A DNA stretch of 41,576 nt from contig SLCK01000008.1 in NCBI GenBank assembly GCA_007125845.1, forward strand, positions 1-41,576. Reading direction: 5' to 3'. This document shows, in pieces, positions 30,347 through 40,093 of this stretch (positions are counted from its first letter, which is position 1; every line of letters begins with the position of its first letter). Origin of the DNA: Gemmatimonadota bacterium. Lineage in GTDB: Bacteria; Gemmatimonadota; Gemmatimonadetes; Longimicrobiales; Gaopeijiaceae. Position numbers and translations under genes: made by a program. The notes under the pieces were generated by a model. The model had not been told where the DNA came from, searched no databases, and saw only the letters and a program-made list of their open reading frames with translations.

Positions 30347-31120
30347 ATGAACGGAAAGCGCTTGGACGCAAAGGTAGCCCTCATCACGGGAGCGGCATCG
30401 GGAATCGGGCGCTCGACTGCGCTGGCCTTCGCGCGCGAAGGTGCTCGCGTGGTCGTCTCCGACGTGGATGAGGACGGGGGAGAGGGCACGGTTCGATTGA
30501 TCGAGGGCGAAGGAGGAGAGGCGAGGTTCATAGCTGCAGACGTTTCCGACGGGGAACAGGTCGCCGCCCTGGTCCGCGCGACCGTGGACACGTATGGACG
30601 GCTTGACGCCGCCTTCAACAACGCGGGGACCGAGGGAGTGATGACCGAGCTCGCGGACTGCCCGGAAGAGGCGTGGGACCGGGTCATGGCGATCAACCTG
30701 AAGGGCGTCTGGCAGTGCATGCGCTACCAGATCCCGGAGATGTTGAAGATCGGCGGTGGTTCGATCGTCAACTGCGCGTCGATCGCCGGGGTGGTGGGCT
30801 TCGCGACGGCATCGGTATACTCCGCTTCCAAGCACGGGCTTCTGGGGCTCACCAGAGCCGCCGCCCTAGAGTATTCGTCTCGCGGTATCCGGGTCAATGC
30901 GGTCTGTCCTGGAGTCATCGAGACGCCAATGGTGATGCAGCGCGGACTGAAGGCGGAGGAGGACCGGAAGGTGTACGACGACCTCGTCGGCCTTCACCCG
31001 ATCGGGCGCCTCGGCCGGCCCGAGGAGGTCGCCGACGCCGTTGTGTGGCTCTCCAGCGACGAGGCGTCCTTCGTGACCGGACACCCACTCCTGGTCGACG
31101 GGGGGTACGTGGCGCGCTGA
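30347..31120 (+). CDS. Short-chain dehydrogenase/reductase (classical SDR)
   Basis: This is a 257-residue NAD(P)-dependent oxidoreductase. The cofactor motif TGAASGIG is near the N-terminus with VVVSDVDED ending strand 2, whose Asp suggests a preference for NAD(H). NNAG, the catalytic Ser in NCASIAG and the Y-x3-K pair in YSASKHG are all present, followed by VNAVCPGVIETPM. The end, VTGHPLLVDGGYVAR, is the typical SDR tail. The substrate is not predictable. ATG 30347 starts a product of standard length, with GGGGAG about ten bases upstream; the frame is open further left, but that part is not SDR-like. Confidence 0.88.
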   Translation: MNGKRLDAKVALITGAASGIGRSTALAFAREGARVVVSDVDEDGGEGTVRLIEGEGGEARFIAADVSDGEQVAALVRATVDTYGRLDAAFNNAGTEGVMTELADCPEEAWDRVMAINLKGVWQCMRYQIPEMLKIGGGSIVNCASIAGVVGFATASVYSASKHGLLGLTRAAALEYSSRGIRVNAVCPGVIETPMVMQRGLKAEEDRKVYDDLVGLHPIGRLGRPEEVADAVVWLSSDEASFVTGHPLLVDGGYVAR

Positions 31121-31238
31121 GGGCGCACCTCGCTTTGGAACCCGTCCCATGCGAGTGGGGGTCGACGACGCATCACATCGTCCGGTGACCCTCCGGGTGG
31201 GCGGGGGAAACTGCACGCTTCTGGACAACGTGTCCGTT

Positions 31239-31275
31239 CGATCACGTTGATCGCGCGCCCGCACGCTGCGATCAA
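31239..31275. terminator. Overlapping inverted repeats at the end of groEL
   Basis: TTGATCGC (31247-31254) and GCGATCAA (31268-31275) are perfect eight-base arms, the right one covering the groEL stop. A second perfect inverted repeat, CGATCA and TGATCG (31239-31244, 31248-31253), shares its middle. The two structures are mutually exclusive. They lie between the convergent SDR and groEL genes and may end either transcript, though T-runs are lacking. Confidence 0.45.
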
Positions 31276-32891
31276 TACATCTCGGGAGACGGAAGGCGCT
31301 CGGACGCGGGCTCACGCACCTCGGTCATCGTCGCCTGGACCAAGAGGAGCGTACCAGCCACCGATACGGCGTTCTCGAGCGCGACCCGTACGACCTTGGT
31401 GGGATCGATGATGCCGGCCTCGAGGAGGTCCACGTACTCTCGCCGGGCTGCATCGAAGCCGAAGCCTTCTGTACCCGCTCGCATCCGATCAACCACCACA
31501 CCCCCGTCGACTCCGGAGTTCTCCGCGATTCGACGGGCCGGTCCCTCCAGGGCGCGTCGAAGGATGAGGATTCCCGTCCGCTCATCCCCTTCGGCCCGCT
31601 CGCTCTCGTCCTCGACGGCCGGAATGGCTCGAAGGAGGGCCAGGCCTCCCCCCGGCACGATCCCCTCCTCTACAGCCGCCTTCGTGGCACTGATCGCATC
31701 CTCGAAAGCCTCGGTCCTCGCCTTCATCTCTGCCTCCGAGGGAGCCCCGACCCGAATCACCGCCACACCACCCACCAGCTTCGCGAGCCGCTCTTCGAGC
31801 TTCTCCCTGTCGTAGTCGGAGGTCGCAGCCACGATCTGGGTCCGAAGCTCCCTCACCCGCGCCTCGATCGCATCGGGCGCACCCCCCCCGCCAATCACCG
31901 TGGTGTCGTCGCGGTTCGCCACGACGCGGGATGCGGAGCCGAGATCGCTCACGGTCAGACTGTCGAGCCGGAGTCCGATGTCCTCGCTCACCACCCGCGC
32001 TCCAGTGAGGGTACCGAGGTCCTGCAAGATTGCCTTTCGGCGATCCCCGAATCCCGGAGCCTTCACGGCCAGTGAGGAGAGAACCCCCCGCAGCTTGTTG
32101 ACGACGAGGGTTGCAAGAGCCTCCCCTTCCACGTCCTCAGCGACGACCAGGAGGGGACGATCCTGCCGGGCCAACTGTTCCAGGAGGGGAACGAGGTCGT
32201 TCATGGCGGCGATCTTCTTCTCGCAGAGGAGGACCAGCGGGTCCTCGAGGACGGCCTCCGCTTTCTCCGGGTCGGTCACGAAGTACGGAGAGAGATAGCC
32301 GCGGTCGAACCGCATCCCCTCCACGACGTCGAGCACGGTCTCGGTGCCCTTCGCCTCCTCCACCGCGATCACCCCCTCCGTCCCGACCCGCTCCAGGGCA
32401 TCGGCCACCATCTCGCCGATCGACGAGTCGTTGTGGGCGGAGATCGTGGCCACCTGGCGCTTCTCGATCCTCCCCGACACCGGCCGCGAAATCGCGGCGA
32501 GGGCCGCCACGACGCACCGGAGCCCCCGCTCCATCCCGCGCTTGAGCTCGACCGCGGCGGCGCCGGCCGCAACGTTCCGGAGGCCTTCGGCGAACATCAT
32601 ATACGCGAGGATGGTGGCGGTGGTCGTGCCGTCGCCGACCGTCTCTCCCGTCCGTTCCGCCGCTTCCTTCAGGACCTGAGCACCCAGGTTTTCAGCGGGA
32701 TCCTCGAGAGCCACCTCCTTTGCGATCGTCACACCGTCGTCGCACACAAGCGGTTTGCCCCACTTCCGCTCGATCAGGACGGCGTGCACACGGGGACCCA
32801 GCGTACCCTCGACCGCTTCCGCGAGGGCACGAGCCCCGCGGAGGATCTTCTCTCGCGCTTCCGCGCGAAACAGCATTTGCTTGTGGGGCAT
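31272..32891 (-). CDS. groL: GroEL-type chaperonin (Hsp60), divergent paralogue
   Basis: This is a 539-residue group I chaperonin subunit. Recognisable parts include [37 protein letters not shown] (nucleotide-binding loop), [15 protein letters not shown] and [16 protein letters not shown]. It differs from a housekeeping GroEL: the N-terminal LGPKGRNV-type segment reads LGPRVHAVL, and the C-terminus ends in LPSPEMY instead of Gly-Gly-Met repeats. No groES lies beside it. A second, stress- or client-specialised GroEL is the likely interpretation. ATG 32891 has AGGA seven bases upstream; the frame is open further but unlike the family. It diverges from ppsA. Confidence 0.92.
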   Translation of the reverse strand: MPHKQMLFRAEAREKILRGARALAEAVEGTLGPRVHAVLIERKWGKPLVCDDGVTIAKEVALEDPAENLGAQVLKEAAERTGETVGDGTTTATILAYMMFAEGLRNVAAGAAAVELKRGMERGLRCVVAALAAISRPVSGRIEKRQVATISAHNDSSIGEMVADALERVGTEGVIAVEEAKGTETVLDVVEGMRFDRGYLSPYFVTDPEKAEAVLEDPLVLLCEKKIAAMNDLVPLLEQLARQDRPLLVVAEDVEGEALATLVVNKLRGVLSSLAVKAPGFGDRRKAILQDLGTLTGARVVSEDIGLRLDSLTVSDLGSASRVVANRDDTTVIGGGGAPDAIEARVRELRTQIVAATSDYDREKLEERLAKLVGGVAVIRVGAPSEAEMKARTEAFEDAISATKAAVEEGIVPGGGLALLRAIPAVEDESERAEGDERTGILILRRALEGPARRIAENSGVDGGVVVDRMRAGTEGFGFDAARREYVDLLEAGIIDPTKVVRVALENAVSVAGTLLLVQATMTEVREPASERLPSPEMY

Positions 32892-32938
32892 GGTCGGATC
32901 CTGTGCATGGGATGATCGGCAAGATGGACGATAAGGAT

Positions 32939-32948
32939 GGTTGCAACC
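32939..32948. promoter_or_regulatory. Palindrome in the groEL/ppsA divergent gap
   Basis: GGTTGCAACC is a perfect 10-bp palindrome 48 bases upstream of groEL. Its position in a divergent promoter region makes it a candidate operator. It is not a CIRCE element, whose TTAGCACTC arms are absent. Confidence 0.35.
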
Positions 32949-33005
32949 CATGTGCCACACGAATGAAGCCGACCGACTCCCTCCCCGACCGCTCCCCCGT
33001 TCGCC

Positions 33006-33039
33006 ATGACCTGCGAATGGCATGACCCATGCATGACCT
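33006..33039. repeat. Three CATGACC heptamers in the ppsA upstream region
   Basis: CATGACC occurs at 33006-33012, 33022-33028 and 33033-33039, three direct copies in 34 bases, 64 bases before the ppsA start. Starts of the copies are 16 and 11 bases apart. The same heptamer opens the tandem repeat at 27259. It may be a repeated binding site; chance is not excluded. Confidence 0.4.
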
Positions 33040-33102
33040 ACCGTCCGCCCTACGGGACCCACTCTTGTGCATCGCAGGCAAGGAATTCGAGAGGAGTCAA
33101 AG

Positions 33103-35511
33103 GTGTCGAAAGAGAACGTATCTCCATTCATCCGCACCTTCCGGGAAGTGGGCATGGCCGACGTAGGGGAAGTCGGCGGGAAGAACGCCTCCCTTGGGGA
33201 GATGGTTCAGGTGCTCGACGCTCGAGGCGTCCGGGTCCCGGACGGATTCGCCACCACGGCGGAGGCGTATCGGACGTTCATCCGCGAGAACGGGCTCGAT
33301 GAGCCGATCCGGGACCTCATTCGCGAGATGCGAGACGGCGAGGTGACGCTCACCCATGCGGGGCGGACCATCCGGGAACTCATCACTGGAGGACGCATGC
33401 CTGAAAGTGTCGCTGAGGCAATCGCTCAGGCCTACCGAGACCTCTCGGCAAGCTACTCACGGGAGAATCTGGACGTTGCCGTGCGGAGCAGCGCGACCGC
33501 GGAGGACCTTCCCGAAGCGAGCTTCGCCGGCCAACAGGAGAGCTTCCTCAACGTGGTGGGAGAAGAAGAGCTCCTGGAAACGTGCCGGCGATGCTTCGCC
33601 TCGCTCTTCACCGATCGGGCCATCTCGTACCGGGAAGACCGGGAGTTCGAGCACATGGAGGTTGCGCTCTCCGTAGGAGTGCAGAAGATGGTGCGATCCG
33701 ACCAGGCGGCCGCCGGCGTGCTCTTCACGCTCGACCCGGATTCCGGGTTTCCGGACGTTGCGGTCATCTCGTCATCGTGGGGCCTGGGGGAAGCCGTCGT
33801 GAAAGGAACGGTAAGCCCCGACCAGTTCGTCGTGTTCAAGCCCCTCCTCGATCGCGCGGGAGCGGTCCCGATCATCGAGCGAACTCGTGGCACCAAGGAG
33901 GAGAAGGTCGTCTACGATATGGACCGTGCTACGGGGACGGTGACCTGCCCGACCACGGCCACCGAGCGGGACACCTTTTCTCTGACCGATGGGGACATTA
34001 TGACCCTCGCCGGCTGGGGATCGATCATCGAGGCCCATTACGGTCAGCCGATGGATATCGAGTGGGCGAAAGATGGACCGGACGGCCCGGTGTACATTGT
34101 GCAGGCGCGCCCGGAGACCGTGCACCATCGGGCCGGGGCTCCCTCGCTGCGCTCCTACACGCTTTCCGAGCGAGGGGAGGTCCTCGTCACGGGAACGGCG
34201 GTCGGGGAGGCAATTGCGCAGGGGAAGGTGTTCTGCATCCAGAGCCCTGCCGAAATCGATCGGTTTGAGTCCGGAGGTGTCCTGGTCACGCAGCGGACCG
34301 ATCCGGACTGGGGGCCGATCCTGAATCGGGCTGCGGGCGTAGTGACCGAGCAGGGCAGTCGAACGAGCCACGCGGCCATCGTGAGCCGCGAGTTGGGGAT
34401 TCCCGCGGTGGTCGGAACCGGCAATGCGATGGAGGTGCTGGAAGACGGCGACGAGGTCACGATCTCCTGCGCGGAGGGGGATCAGGGATTCGTCTACCGG
34501 GGACTGCTCTCCTTCGAGACCGAGGAGCAGGACCTGGAGAACTTCCCGGAGACTCGCACCCAGATCATGATGAACCTGGGCAATCCCGCCGCTGCCCTCC
34601 GGTGGTGGCCACTTCCGGCCCGGGGAATTGGCCTCGCGCGCATCGAATTCATCATCGGGGAGATCATCAAGATCCATCCGATGGCCCTACTCCAGGCCGA
34701 GCGCGTCCCTCACGAGGAGAGGGAGAGAATTGCGGAGCTCACCAAGGGATACGAGCGGCCCTCCGACTATTTCGTGGACCTGCTTGCCCTGGGCATCGCG
34801 AAGTTGGCGGCCGTCGGGCACCCTCATCCGGTCATCGTCCGCCTGAGCGATTTCAAGACGAACGAGTACGCCGGACTGCTGGGAGGAGCGGCCTTCGAGC
34901 CGGCGGAGGAAAACCCGATGCTAGGCTTCCGTGGCGCCTGCCGCTATTACAGCGAGCGCTACCGGGACGCATTCGCTCTCGAGTGCCGGGCCATCCGACG
35001 TGTCCGGGAAGAGATGGGATTCGAGAATGTGATCGTGATGGTCCCCTTCTGCCGGACTCTGAAGGAGGCGGATCTTGTGCTGGCCGTGATGGCGGAGAAC
35101 GGTCTGGTGCGCGGAGAGCGAGGGCTGGAGCTCTTCGTGATGTGCGAGGTGCCCTCGAACGTCGTCCTGACCGAGGAGTTCGCCGAGCGTTTCGACGGAT
35201 TCTCGATCGGATCGAACGACCTGACGCAGCTCACCCTGGGTGTCGATCGCGACTCCGGTGCCAAGGAACTGACCGCCATCTTCGACGAACGCGACCCCGC
35301 GGTCGTATCCATGATCAGGGATGTCATCAGGAGGGCGCACGCGGTGGGCGCGAAGGTGGGCATCTGCGGACAGGCGCCTAGCGACCATGCGGACTTCGCC
35401 GAGATGCTCGTGGAAGCGGGCATCGACTCGATGTCCCTCAATCCGGACACGATCCCCTCCGTCGTTCGTCGGGTCGCGGCAGTCGAGGCCGGCGCTTCCG
35501 TGAAGCATTGA
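33103..35511 (+). CDS. ppsA: Phosphoenolpyruvate synthase
   Basis: PEP synthase converts pyruvate, ATP and water to PEP, AMP and phosphate, the first step from pyruvate or acetate-derived carbon back to sugars. The 802-residue protein matches the roughly 790-residue family. It has an N-terminal ATP-binding domain ([30 protein letters not shown]), the swivelling phosphohistidine domain with catalytic His in [14 protein letters not shown], and the C-terminal PEP/pyruvate-binding barrel ([39 protein letters not shown]). GTG 33103 follows GAGGAG with seven-base spacing. It diverges from groEL and is followed by the heme lipoprotein and the ACS-PDH genes, putting acetyl-CoA, pyruvate and PEP interconversion together. 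Confidence 0.93.
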   Translation: MSKENVSPFIRTFREVGMADVGEVGGKNASLGEMVQVLDARGVRVPDGFATTAEAYRTFIRENGLDEPIRDLIREMRDGEVTLTHAGRTIRELITGGRMPESVAEAIAQAYRDLSASYSRENLDVAVRSSATAEDLPEASFAGQQESFLNVVGEEELLETCRRCFASLFTDRAISYREDREFEHMEVALSVGVQKMVRSDQAAAGVLFTLDPDSGFPDVAVISSSWGLGEAVVKGTVSPDQFVVFKPLLDRAGAVPIIERTRGTKEEKVVYDMDRATGTVTCPTTATERDTFSLTDGDIMTLAGWGSIIEAHYGQPMDIEWAKDGPDGPVYIVQARPETVHHRAGAPSLRSYTLSERGEVLVTGTAVGEAIAQGKVFCIQSPAEIDRFESGGVLVTQRTDPDWGPILNRAAGVVTEQGSRTSHAAIVSRELGIPAVVGTGNAMEVLEDGDEVTISCAEGDQGFVYRGLLSFETEEQDLENFPETRTQIMMNLGNPAAALRWWPLPARGIGLARIEFIIGEIIKIHPMALLQAERVPHEERERIAELTKGYERPSDYFVDLLALGIAKLAAVGHPHPVIVRLSDFKTNEYAGLLGGAAFEPAEENPMLGFRGACRYYSERYRDAFALECRAIRRVREEMGFENVIVMVPFCRTLKEADLVLAVMAENGLVRGERGLELFVMCEVPSNVVLTEEFAERFDGFSIGSNDLTQLTLGVDRDSGAKELTAIFDERDPAVVSMIRDVIRRAHAVGAKVGICGQAPSDHADFAEMLVEAGIDSMSLNPDTIPSVVRRVAAVEAGASVKH

Positions 35512-35519
35512 GGCAACTA

Positions 35520-35541
35520 CGTCCGTCGGAGCTTCCGGACG
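35520..35541 (+). terminator. Hairpin after ppsA
   Basis: CGTCCG (35520-35525) and CGGACG (35536-35541) form a six-pair stem followed by AACTTTCTG. It sits eight bases past the ppsA stop and before the Shine-Dalgarno of the next gene, so it may be a weak terminator or attenuator. Confidence 0.35.
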
Positions 35542-35573
35542 AACTTTCTGACACCCCCACCCGGAGGAACCAC

Positions 35574-36233
35574 GTGAACACACACAGGACATCGATGCTT
35601 TCGGCAGGACTCATGGTGGTCCTCGCTCTCATGGCTTCCGGGTGCGCGCCAGAGGAGCCGGCTCCCGAGCAAGAGGCCGAGGCCGTGTCGTCTGAAGCTC
35701 AGGCCGAGCCCACCCAGATACCGCCGGCGCAGCTCGACCGCGCCCGTGAAGCGGCCACGGCGCTGGGAAGCGAACTCCAGGCCGCGCTCCTCTCTGCCCT
35801 GGAGCGGGACGGTCCGCTCGGTGCGGTCGAAGTATGCGCGCTGGAGGCGCAAGAGATCTCGAGACGTCACTCCAACGAGGAGGTCGTCGCCCGCCGAACC
35901 AGCCTCCTCACCCGAAATCCGATCAACAACCCGGATTCGTTTGAATCGGAGAGGCTCCAAGCGCTCGAGGATGCTCACGCGCGGGGCGACCTCCCTTCCG
36001 AAGACGTCGAGCTCCGTACCGAGAACGGGGAGAGAGTCCTCCGCTACCTCCGTCCCATCGTTATGGCGGAGCCCTGCCTCGCCTGCCACGGTGACCCCGG
36101 ACAGATCGACTCGTCCGTGCTCGAGCTCATCCAGACCGAATACCCGGAAGATCGTGCCGTCGGTTACAACGCCGGGGACTTCCGGGGCGCCGTGTCCGTG
36201 CGCATCCGCCTCGGCGAGGCGGTCGAGCGCTGA
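35574..36233 (+). CDS. Tll0287-like (DUF3365) heme lipoprotein
   Basis: This is a 219-residue exported protein. The signal peptide ends in the lipobox LMASGC (Cys24), followed by an acidic Glu/Ala/Pro linker. The folded part contains [39 protein letters not shown] and FRGAVSVRI, the order seen in the Tll0287-like/DUF3365 domain. CLACH is a covalent heme c site (C-x2-C-H). Tll0287-like domains are suspected redox or gas sensors, and free lipoprotein versions probably act in periplasmic electron transfer or sensing. GTG 35574 has GGAGG six bases upstream. Its position between ppsA and acsA suggests a redox-sensing role in this island, which is inference. Confidence 0.85.
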   Translation: MNTHRTSMLSAGLMVVLALMASGCAPEEPAPEQEAEAVSSEAQAEPTQIPPAQLDRAREAATALGSELQAALLSALERDGPLGAVEVCALEAQEISRRHSNEEVVARRTSLLTRNPINNPDSFESERLQALEDAHARGDLPSEDVELRTENGERVLRYLRPIVMAEPCLACHGDPGQIDSSVLELIQTEYPEDRAVGYNAGDFRGAVSVRIRLGEAVER

Positions 36234-36251
36234 CCGGGACCAAAGGGAGCA

Positions 36252-36284
36252 AGCCGCCGGTGCGGTGGACACGGCACGGCGGCT
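36252..36284 (+). terminator. Imperfect hairpin upstream of acsA
   Basis: AGCCGCC (36252-36258) and GGCGGCT (36278-36284) pair perfectly and the stem extends inward by GTGC/GCAC after a one-base bulge. It lies between the heme lipoprotein and the acetyl-CoA synthetase gene. No T-run follows; it could be a terminator or leader structure. Confidence 0.35.
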
Positions 36285-36369
36285 GCAAGTCCCACACATA
36301 TCGTCGAGGCGGGAATTGCTGCACGGGCCGAATCCGACCATCCACCCAACGAGAAGAGCGGGGCACGGC

Positions 36370-38070
36370 ATGAAGACCGGAGAAGACTTCAGTTGGAGTG
36401 ACGCCCGCGGGGAGCTGGACGGCCTGCCCCGGGACCGGGGCCTGAACATCGCCTATGAGGCGGTGGATCGGCACGCCAGGGGCTCGGCCGGTGACCGCGT
36501 GGCCTTCCGCTTTCTCTCGAAGGGTGGTGAAATCCGGGAGATGACGTACCGGGAGCTCTCTGAAGAGACGAACCGGTTCGCCAATGCCCTTCGTACTCTC
36601 GACGTTGCGCCCGGTGAGACGATCTTCCTCCTGGCGGGACGGATTCCGGAGCTCTACGTGGCCGCTCTCGGAGCGTTGAAGGCGCGGGCGGTGGTGTGCC
36701 CTCTCTTCTCCGCCTTCGGTCCCGAGCCGATTCGCTCCCGCATGGAGATCGGCGACGCGCGGGTTCTCGTCACGACCACCGCGCTTTTCCGGCGAAAGGT
36801 GGCCTCGTGGCGAGATGAGCTGCCCGAACTTTCCCACGTGCTCCTCGCCGACGCGACCACGGAGCAGGCGTCCGGCACACGAGGCGGAACAAGCCTTCGT
36901 GCCCTCCTCGACACGGCCGATCCCGAGTACACGATCGAGCCCACCGACCCGGAGGATCCCGCCCTCCTCCACTTCACCAGCGGCACGACCGGCACGCCCA
37001 AGGGCGCGCTCCACGTCCATGAGGCGGTCGTGGGCCACCACGTCACCGGACGGAGCGCCCTCTCTCTTCGAGAAGGAGACGTCTTCTGGTGCACCGCGGA
37101 TCCCGGGTGGGTCACCGGCACCTCGTACGGCCTGGTGTCGCCGCTCACGAACGGAGTGACCAGCGTGGTAGACGAGCAGGAATTCGACTCCGAGCGATGG
37201 TATCGAATTCTGGAGGAACAGGGTGTCAACGTGTGGTACACGGCCCCAACGGCCGTACGCATGCTGATGAAATCAGGCGACGAGCTTCCTCGCCGCTTCG
37301 ACCTTTCCCGGCTTCGCTTCATCGCGAGCGTGGGCGAGCCCCTCAACCCGGAGGCGGTCGAATGGAGTCAGCGCGTGCTCGACCGCCCCATTCACGACAA
37401 CTGGTGGCAAACGGAAACCGGGGGGATCATGATCGCGAATGTCGAAGGCATGGAGATCCGCCCCGGCTCGATGGGACGGCCGCTTCCCGGCATCGAAGCC
37501 GCGATCGGCCGGCGCACCGATGGAGGCGCCGATCTGATCGAGGATCCGGACGTGGAAGGTGAGCTCATCCTCCGCAAGGGGTGGCCGTCGATGTTCCGGA
37601 CCTACCTGCACGAAGAAGGGCGCTACCGCTCCTGTTTCTCGGGCGAGTGGTACTTCACCGGCGATCTCGCCCGTAGGGATCCGGACGGCTACTACTGGTT
37701 CGTCGGCCGGGCCGACGACGTGATCAAGTCCGCCGGGCACCTGATCGGACCATTCGAAGTCGAGAGCGCCCTAATCGAGCACCCGGCCGTGGCCGAGGCC
37801 GCTGTGATCGGAAAGCCCGACCCGGTCGTGGGCGAGACCGTGAAAGCGTTCGTGGCACTTCACCCGGGACAAGAAGAGAGCGAGGACCTCCTCCTCGAGA
37901 TTCTCGGCCACGCTCGCTCCCGCCTCGGCTCGGTCGCAGCCCCGAAGGAGATCACCTTTCTCGACGATCTTCCCAAGACGAGAAGCGGAAAGACGCTTCG
38001 CCGCCTTCTCAAGGCGCGTGAGCTGGGCACCCCTGAAGGGGACACGTCAACCCTCGAGGAGCCGTCATGA
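36370..38070 (+). CDS. acsA: Acetate--CoA ligase (AcsA-like AMP-forming synthetase)
   Basis: This is a 566-residue AMP-forming synthetase that activates acetate (or another short acid) to acyl-CoA. Motifs are the ATP loop [58 protein letters not shown], and the catalytic Lys in PKTRSGK, the usual site of regulatory acetylation. The length matches the short AcsA of Bacillus and actinobacteria (about 570) rather than the 650-residue Acs. The tryptophan in DNWWQTETG is the one that limits the acid to two or three carbons, supporting acetate. The stop overlaps pdhA (ATGA), so acetate activation is coupled to PDH synthesis. Confidence 0.9.
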   Translation: MKTGEDFSWSDARGELDGLPRDRGLNIAYEAVDRHARGSAGDRVAFRFLSKGGEIREMTYRELSEETNRFANALRTLDVAPGETIFLLAGRIPELYVAALGALKARAVVCPLFSAFGPEPIRSRMEIGDARVLVTTTALFRRKVASWRDELPELSHVLLADATTEQASGTRGGTSLRALLDTADPEYTIEPTDPEDPALLHFTSGTTGTPKGALHVHEAVVGHHVTGRSALSLREGDVFWCTADPGWVTGTSYGLVSPLTNGVTSVVDEQEFDSERWYRILEEQGVNVWYTAPTAVRMLMKSGDELPRRFDLSRLRFIASVGEPLNPEAVEWSQRVLDRPIHDNWWQTETGGIMIANVEGMEIRPGSMGRPLPGIEAAIGRRTDGGADLIEDPDVEGELILRKGWPSMFRTYLHEEGRYRSCFSGEWYFTGDLARRDPDGYYWFVGRADDVIKSAGHLIGPFEVESALIEHPAVAEAAVIGKPDPVVGETVKAFVALHPGQEESEDLLLEILGHARSRLGSVAAPKEITFLDDLPKTRSGKTLRRLLKARELGTPEGDTSTLEEPS

Positions 38071-39104
38071 CCCATCCCTACCCACCCTCTCCACCCCTGC
38101 CCGACGAGGAACACGCGAGGACGCTCCTGCGCCACATGCTCCTCATTCGCAGATTCGAGGAGAAGTGCGCCGAGCTCTACACCCAGGAGAAGATCCGGGG
38201 CTTCCTGCACCTGTACATCGGCGAGGAAGCGGTGGCCGCGGGGTCGATCCCATTGCTGGGCCCCGACGATTCCGTCGTCGCGACCTATCGCGAACACGGA
38301 CAGGCGCTGGTGCGCGGCGTTCCGGCCACGAACGTCATGGCGGAGATGTACGGCAAGATCGAGGGTTGCGCCCGGGGACGGGGCGGATCGATGCACATCT
38401 TCGATGCCGAGACCCGTTTCTTCGGCGGCAATGCGATCGTGGGAGGCGGCATTCCGATCGCGGTGGGCCTCGCCCTGGCGGCTCGCCGGGAGCGCTCATT
38501 GGGCGACAGCCCCGATGAGCTCCGCGTGACCGCATGCTTCTTCGGGGACGGCGCGATGGCCGAAGGTGAATTCCACGAGTCGATGAATCTCGCGGCGCTC
38601 TGGCACCTTCCCGTACTCTTCTGCTGCGAGAACAACCTCTACGCGATGGGCACGCCGCTCGACGTTGCCCATTCCGAGACCGAGTTGGCGCTTCGAGCCG
38701 CAAGCTATGGCATGCCCTCCTGGACTGTCGACGGAATGGACGTCCTCGCGGTGGAAGACGCGACCCGACGCGCGATTGAGGCGATTCGAGGAGGAGGAGG
38801 GCCTCACTTCCTCGAGTTCCGCACGTACCGCTTCCGAGCCCACTCCATGTTCGACCCGGAGCTGTACCGAGCCAAGGAGGAGGTGGAGAAGTGGAAGGAG
38901 CGAGACCCCATATCCCTATTGGCAAGCCGCATGCGTGAAGCCGACATGCTCGACGATGCTGGAATGGAGGAGCTCGAGGCGGAGGTGGAGGCGGAAGTCG
39001 AAGAAGCCGTCCGTTTCTCGGAGGAGGGCTCGTGGGAGCCCGTGGAGGAGCTCACCCGGTTTGTGTACAGCGAGAGCGATGTGGATGGAGGGCAGAGCCC
39101 ATGA
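38067..39104 (+). CDS. pdhA: Pyruvate dehydrogenase E1 component, alpha subunit
   Basis: This is the TPP-binding half of the E1 decarboxylase (345 residues). [21 protein letters not shown] and [12 protein letters not shown] are the typical N-terminus; [12 protein letters not shown] and GRGGSMHIF follow. The TPP-diphosphate/Mg motif is [15 protein letters not shown] through [20 protein letters not shown] is the conserved C-terminal part that binds E1beta. This resembles PDH E1 of the PdhA type rather than a branched-chain keto acid enzyme, although the two are hard to separate. A Glu-rich tail ([13 protein letters not shown]) precedes the end. It overlaps both acsA and pdhB by four bases. Confidence 0.92.
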   Translation: MTHPYPPSPPLPDEEHARTLLRHMLLIRRFEEKCAELYTQEKIRGFLHLYIGEEAVAAGSIPLLGPDDSVVATYREHGQALVRGVPATNVMAEMYGKIEGCARGRGGSMHIFDAETRFFGGNAIVGGGIPIAVGLALAARRERSLGDSPDELRVTACFFGDGAMAEGEFHESMNLAALWHLPVLFCCENNLYAMGTPLDVAHSETELALRAASYGMPSWTVDGMDVLAVEDATRRAIEAIRGGGGPHFLEFRTYRFRAHSMFDPELYRAKEEVEKWKERDPISLLASRMREADMLDDAGMEELEAEVEAEVEEAVRFSEEGSWEPVEELTRFVYSESDVDGGQSP

Positions 39105-40093
39105 CTGCCACGTACCGTGCGGCGGTCCGCGAGGCGATCCGGGAAGCGATCATCCGGGATGAACGGGTCTTCCTGATGGGCGAGGACGTGGGCCGCTACG
39201 GCGGCTGCTACGCCGTCAGCAAGGGCCTCCTCGAGGAGTTCGGAGAGGATCGGATTCGCGACACTCCGCTGTCGGAATCAGGGTTCGTGGGAGCCGGTAT
39301 CGGGGCGGCTCTAGGTGGCATGCGACCCATCGTCGAGGTGATGACCGTGAACTTCAGTCTCCTGGCCCTCGACCAGATCGTCAATAACGCGGCCACTCTC
39401 CTCCACATGTCCGGCGGTGCGTTCAACGTCCCGATTGTGATCCGCATGGCGACGGGAGGCGGCCGCCAGGTCGCGGCTCAGCACTCGCGCAGCCTCGAGG
39501 GATGGTACGCGCACATTCCGGGGCTCAAGATCCTGACCCCCGCCACTCTCGAGGACGCCCGGGGAATGCTCTGGACCGCCCTGCAGGACCCCGACCCCGT
39601 GCTGATCTTCGAGCACGTGCTCCTCTACAACATGGAGGGTGACCTGGCCGAAGATGCGGGGGCTGTGCAGATCGACCGAGCGGCGATCCGGAGGGAAGGA
39701 CGCGACGTGAGCGTCATCACCTATGGAGGGAGCCTGCATAAAGCGTTGGAGGCGGCGGATCGCCTCGCCGAAGATGGCGTGTCGGCGGAGGTCCTCGACC
39801 TCCGTACCCTGCGACCGCTCGACACCGAGGCCATCCTCCAGACTGTGGCCCGCACCAATCGCGCCGTGATCGTCGACGAGGCGTGGCGAAGCGGAAGCAT
39901 CTCAGCCGAGATCAGCGCCCGGATCACCGAGGGCGCCTTCTATCACCTGGACGCACCTGTCGCCCGTGTCTGCGGTGAGGAGGTGCCCACTCCGTACCCC
40001 AAGCATCTCGAGGACGCCGCGCTCCCCCAGGTGGACGACATCGTCCAGGCCGTGCGGTCCATCCTCCCGGGAACGGAAGGAGGAGGTTCGTGA
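39101..40093 (+). CDS. pdhB: Pyruvate dehydrogenase E1 component, beta subunit
   Basis: This is the second E1 subunit (330 residues), which completes the TPP site. [55 protein letters not shown] and [11 protein letters not shown] match the family closely. [19 protein letters not shown] carries the conserved His. [15 protein letters not shown] and the [15 protein letters not shown] ending are typical of PdhB. ATG 39101 overlaps the pdhA stop (ATGA), and the gene overlaps the E2 start (GTGA). Confidence 0.93.
   Translation: MTATYRAAVREAIREAIIRDERVFLMGEDVGRYGGCYAVSKGLLEEFGEDRIRDTPLSESGFVGAGIGAALGGMRPIVEVMTVNFSLLALDQIVNNAATLLHMSGGAFNVPIVIRMATGGGRQVAAQHSRSLEGWYAHIPGLKILTPATLEDARGMLWTALQDPDPVLIFEHVLLYNMEGDLAEDAGAVQIDRAAIRREGRDVSVITYGGSLHKALEAADRLAEDGVSAEVLDLRTLRPLDTEAILQTVARTNRAVIVDEAWRSGSISAEISARITEGAFYHLDAPVARVCGEEVPTPYPKHLEDAALPQVDDIVQAVRSILPGTEGGGS

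Noticed and set aside
29107-30471. A 454-codon open frame antisense to the tandem stress protein
   Set aside because: It runs across a gene and a promoter region into the SDR gene and has no domain.
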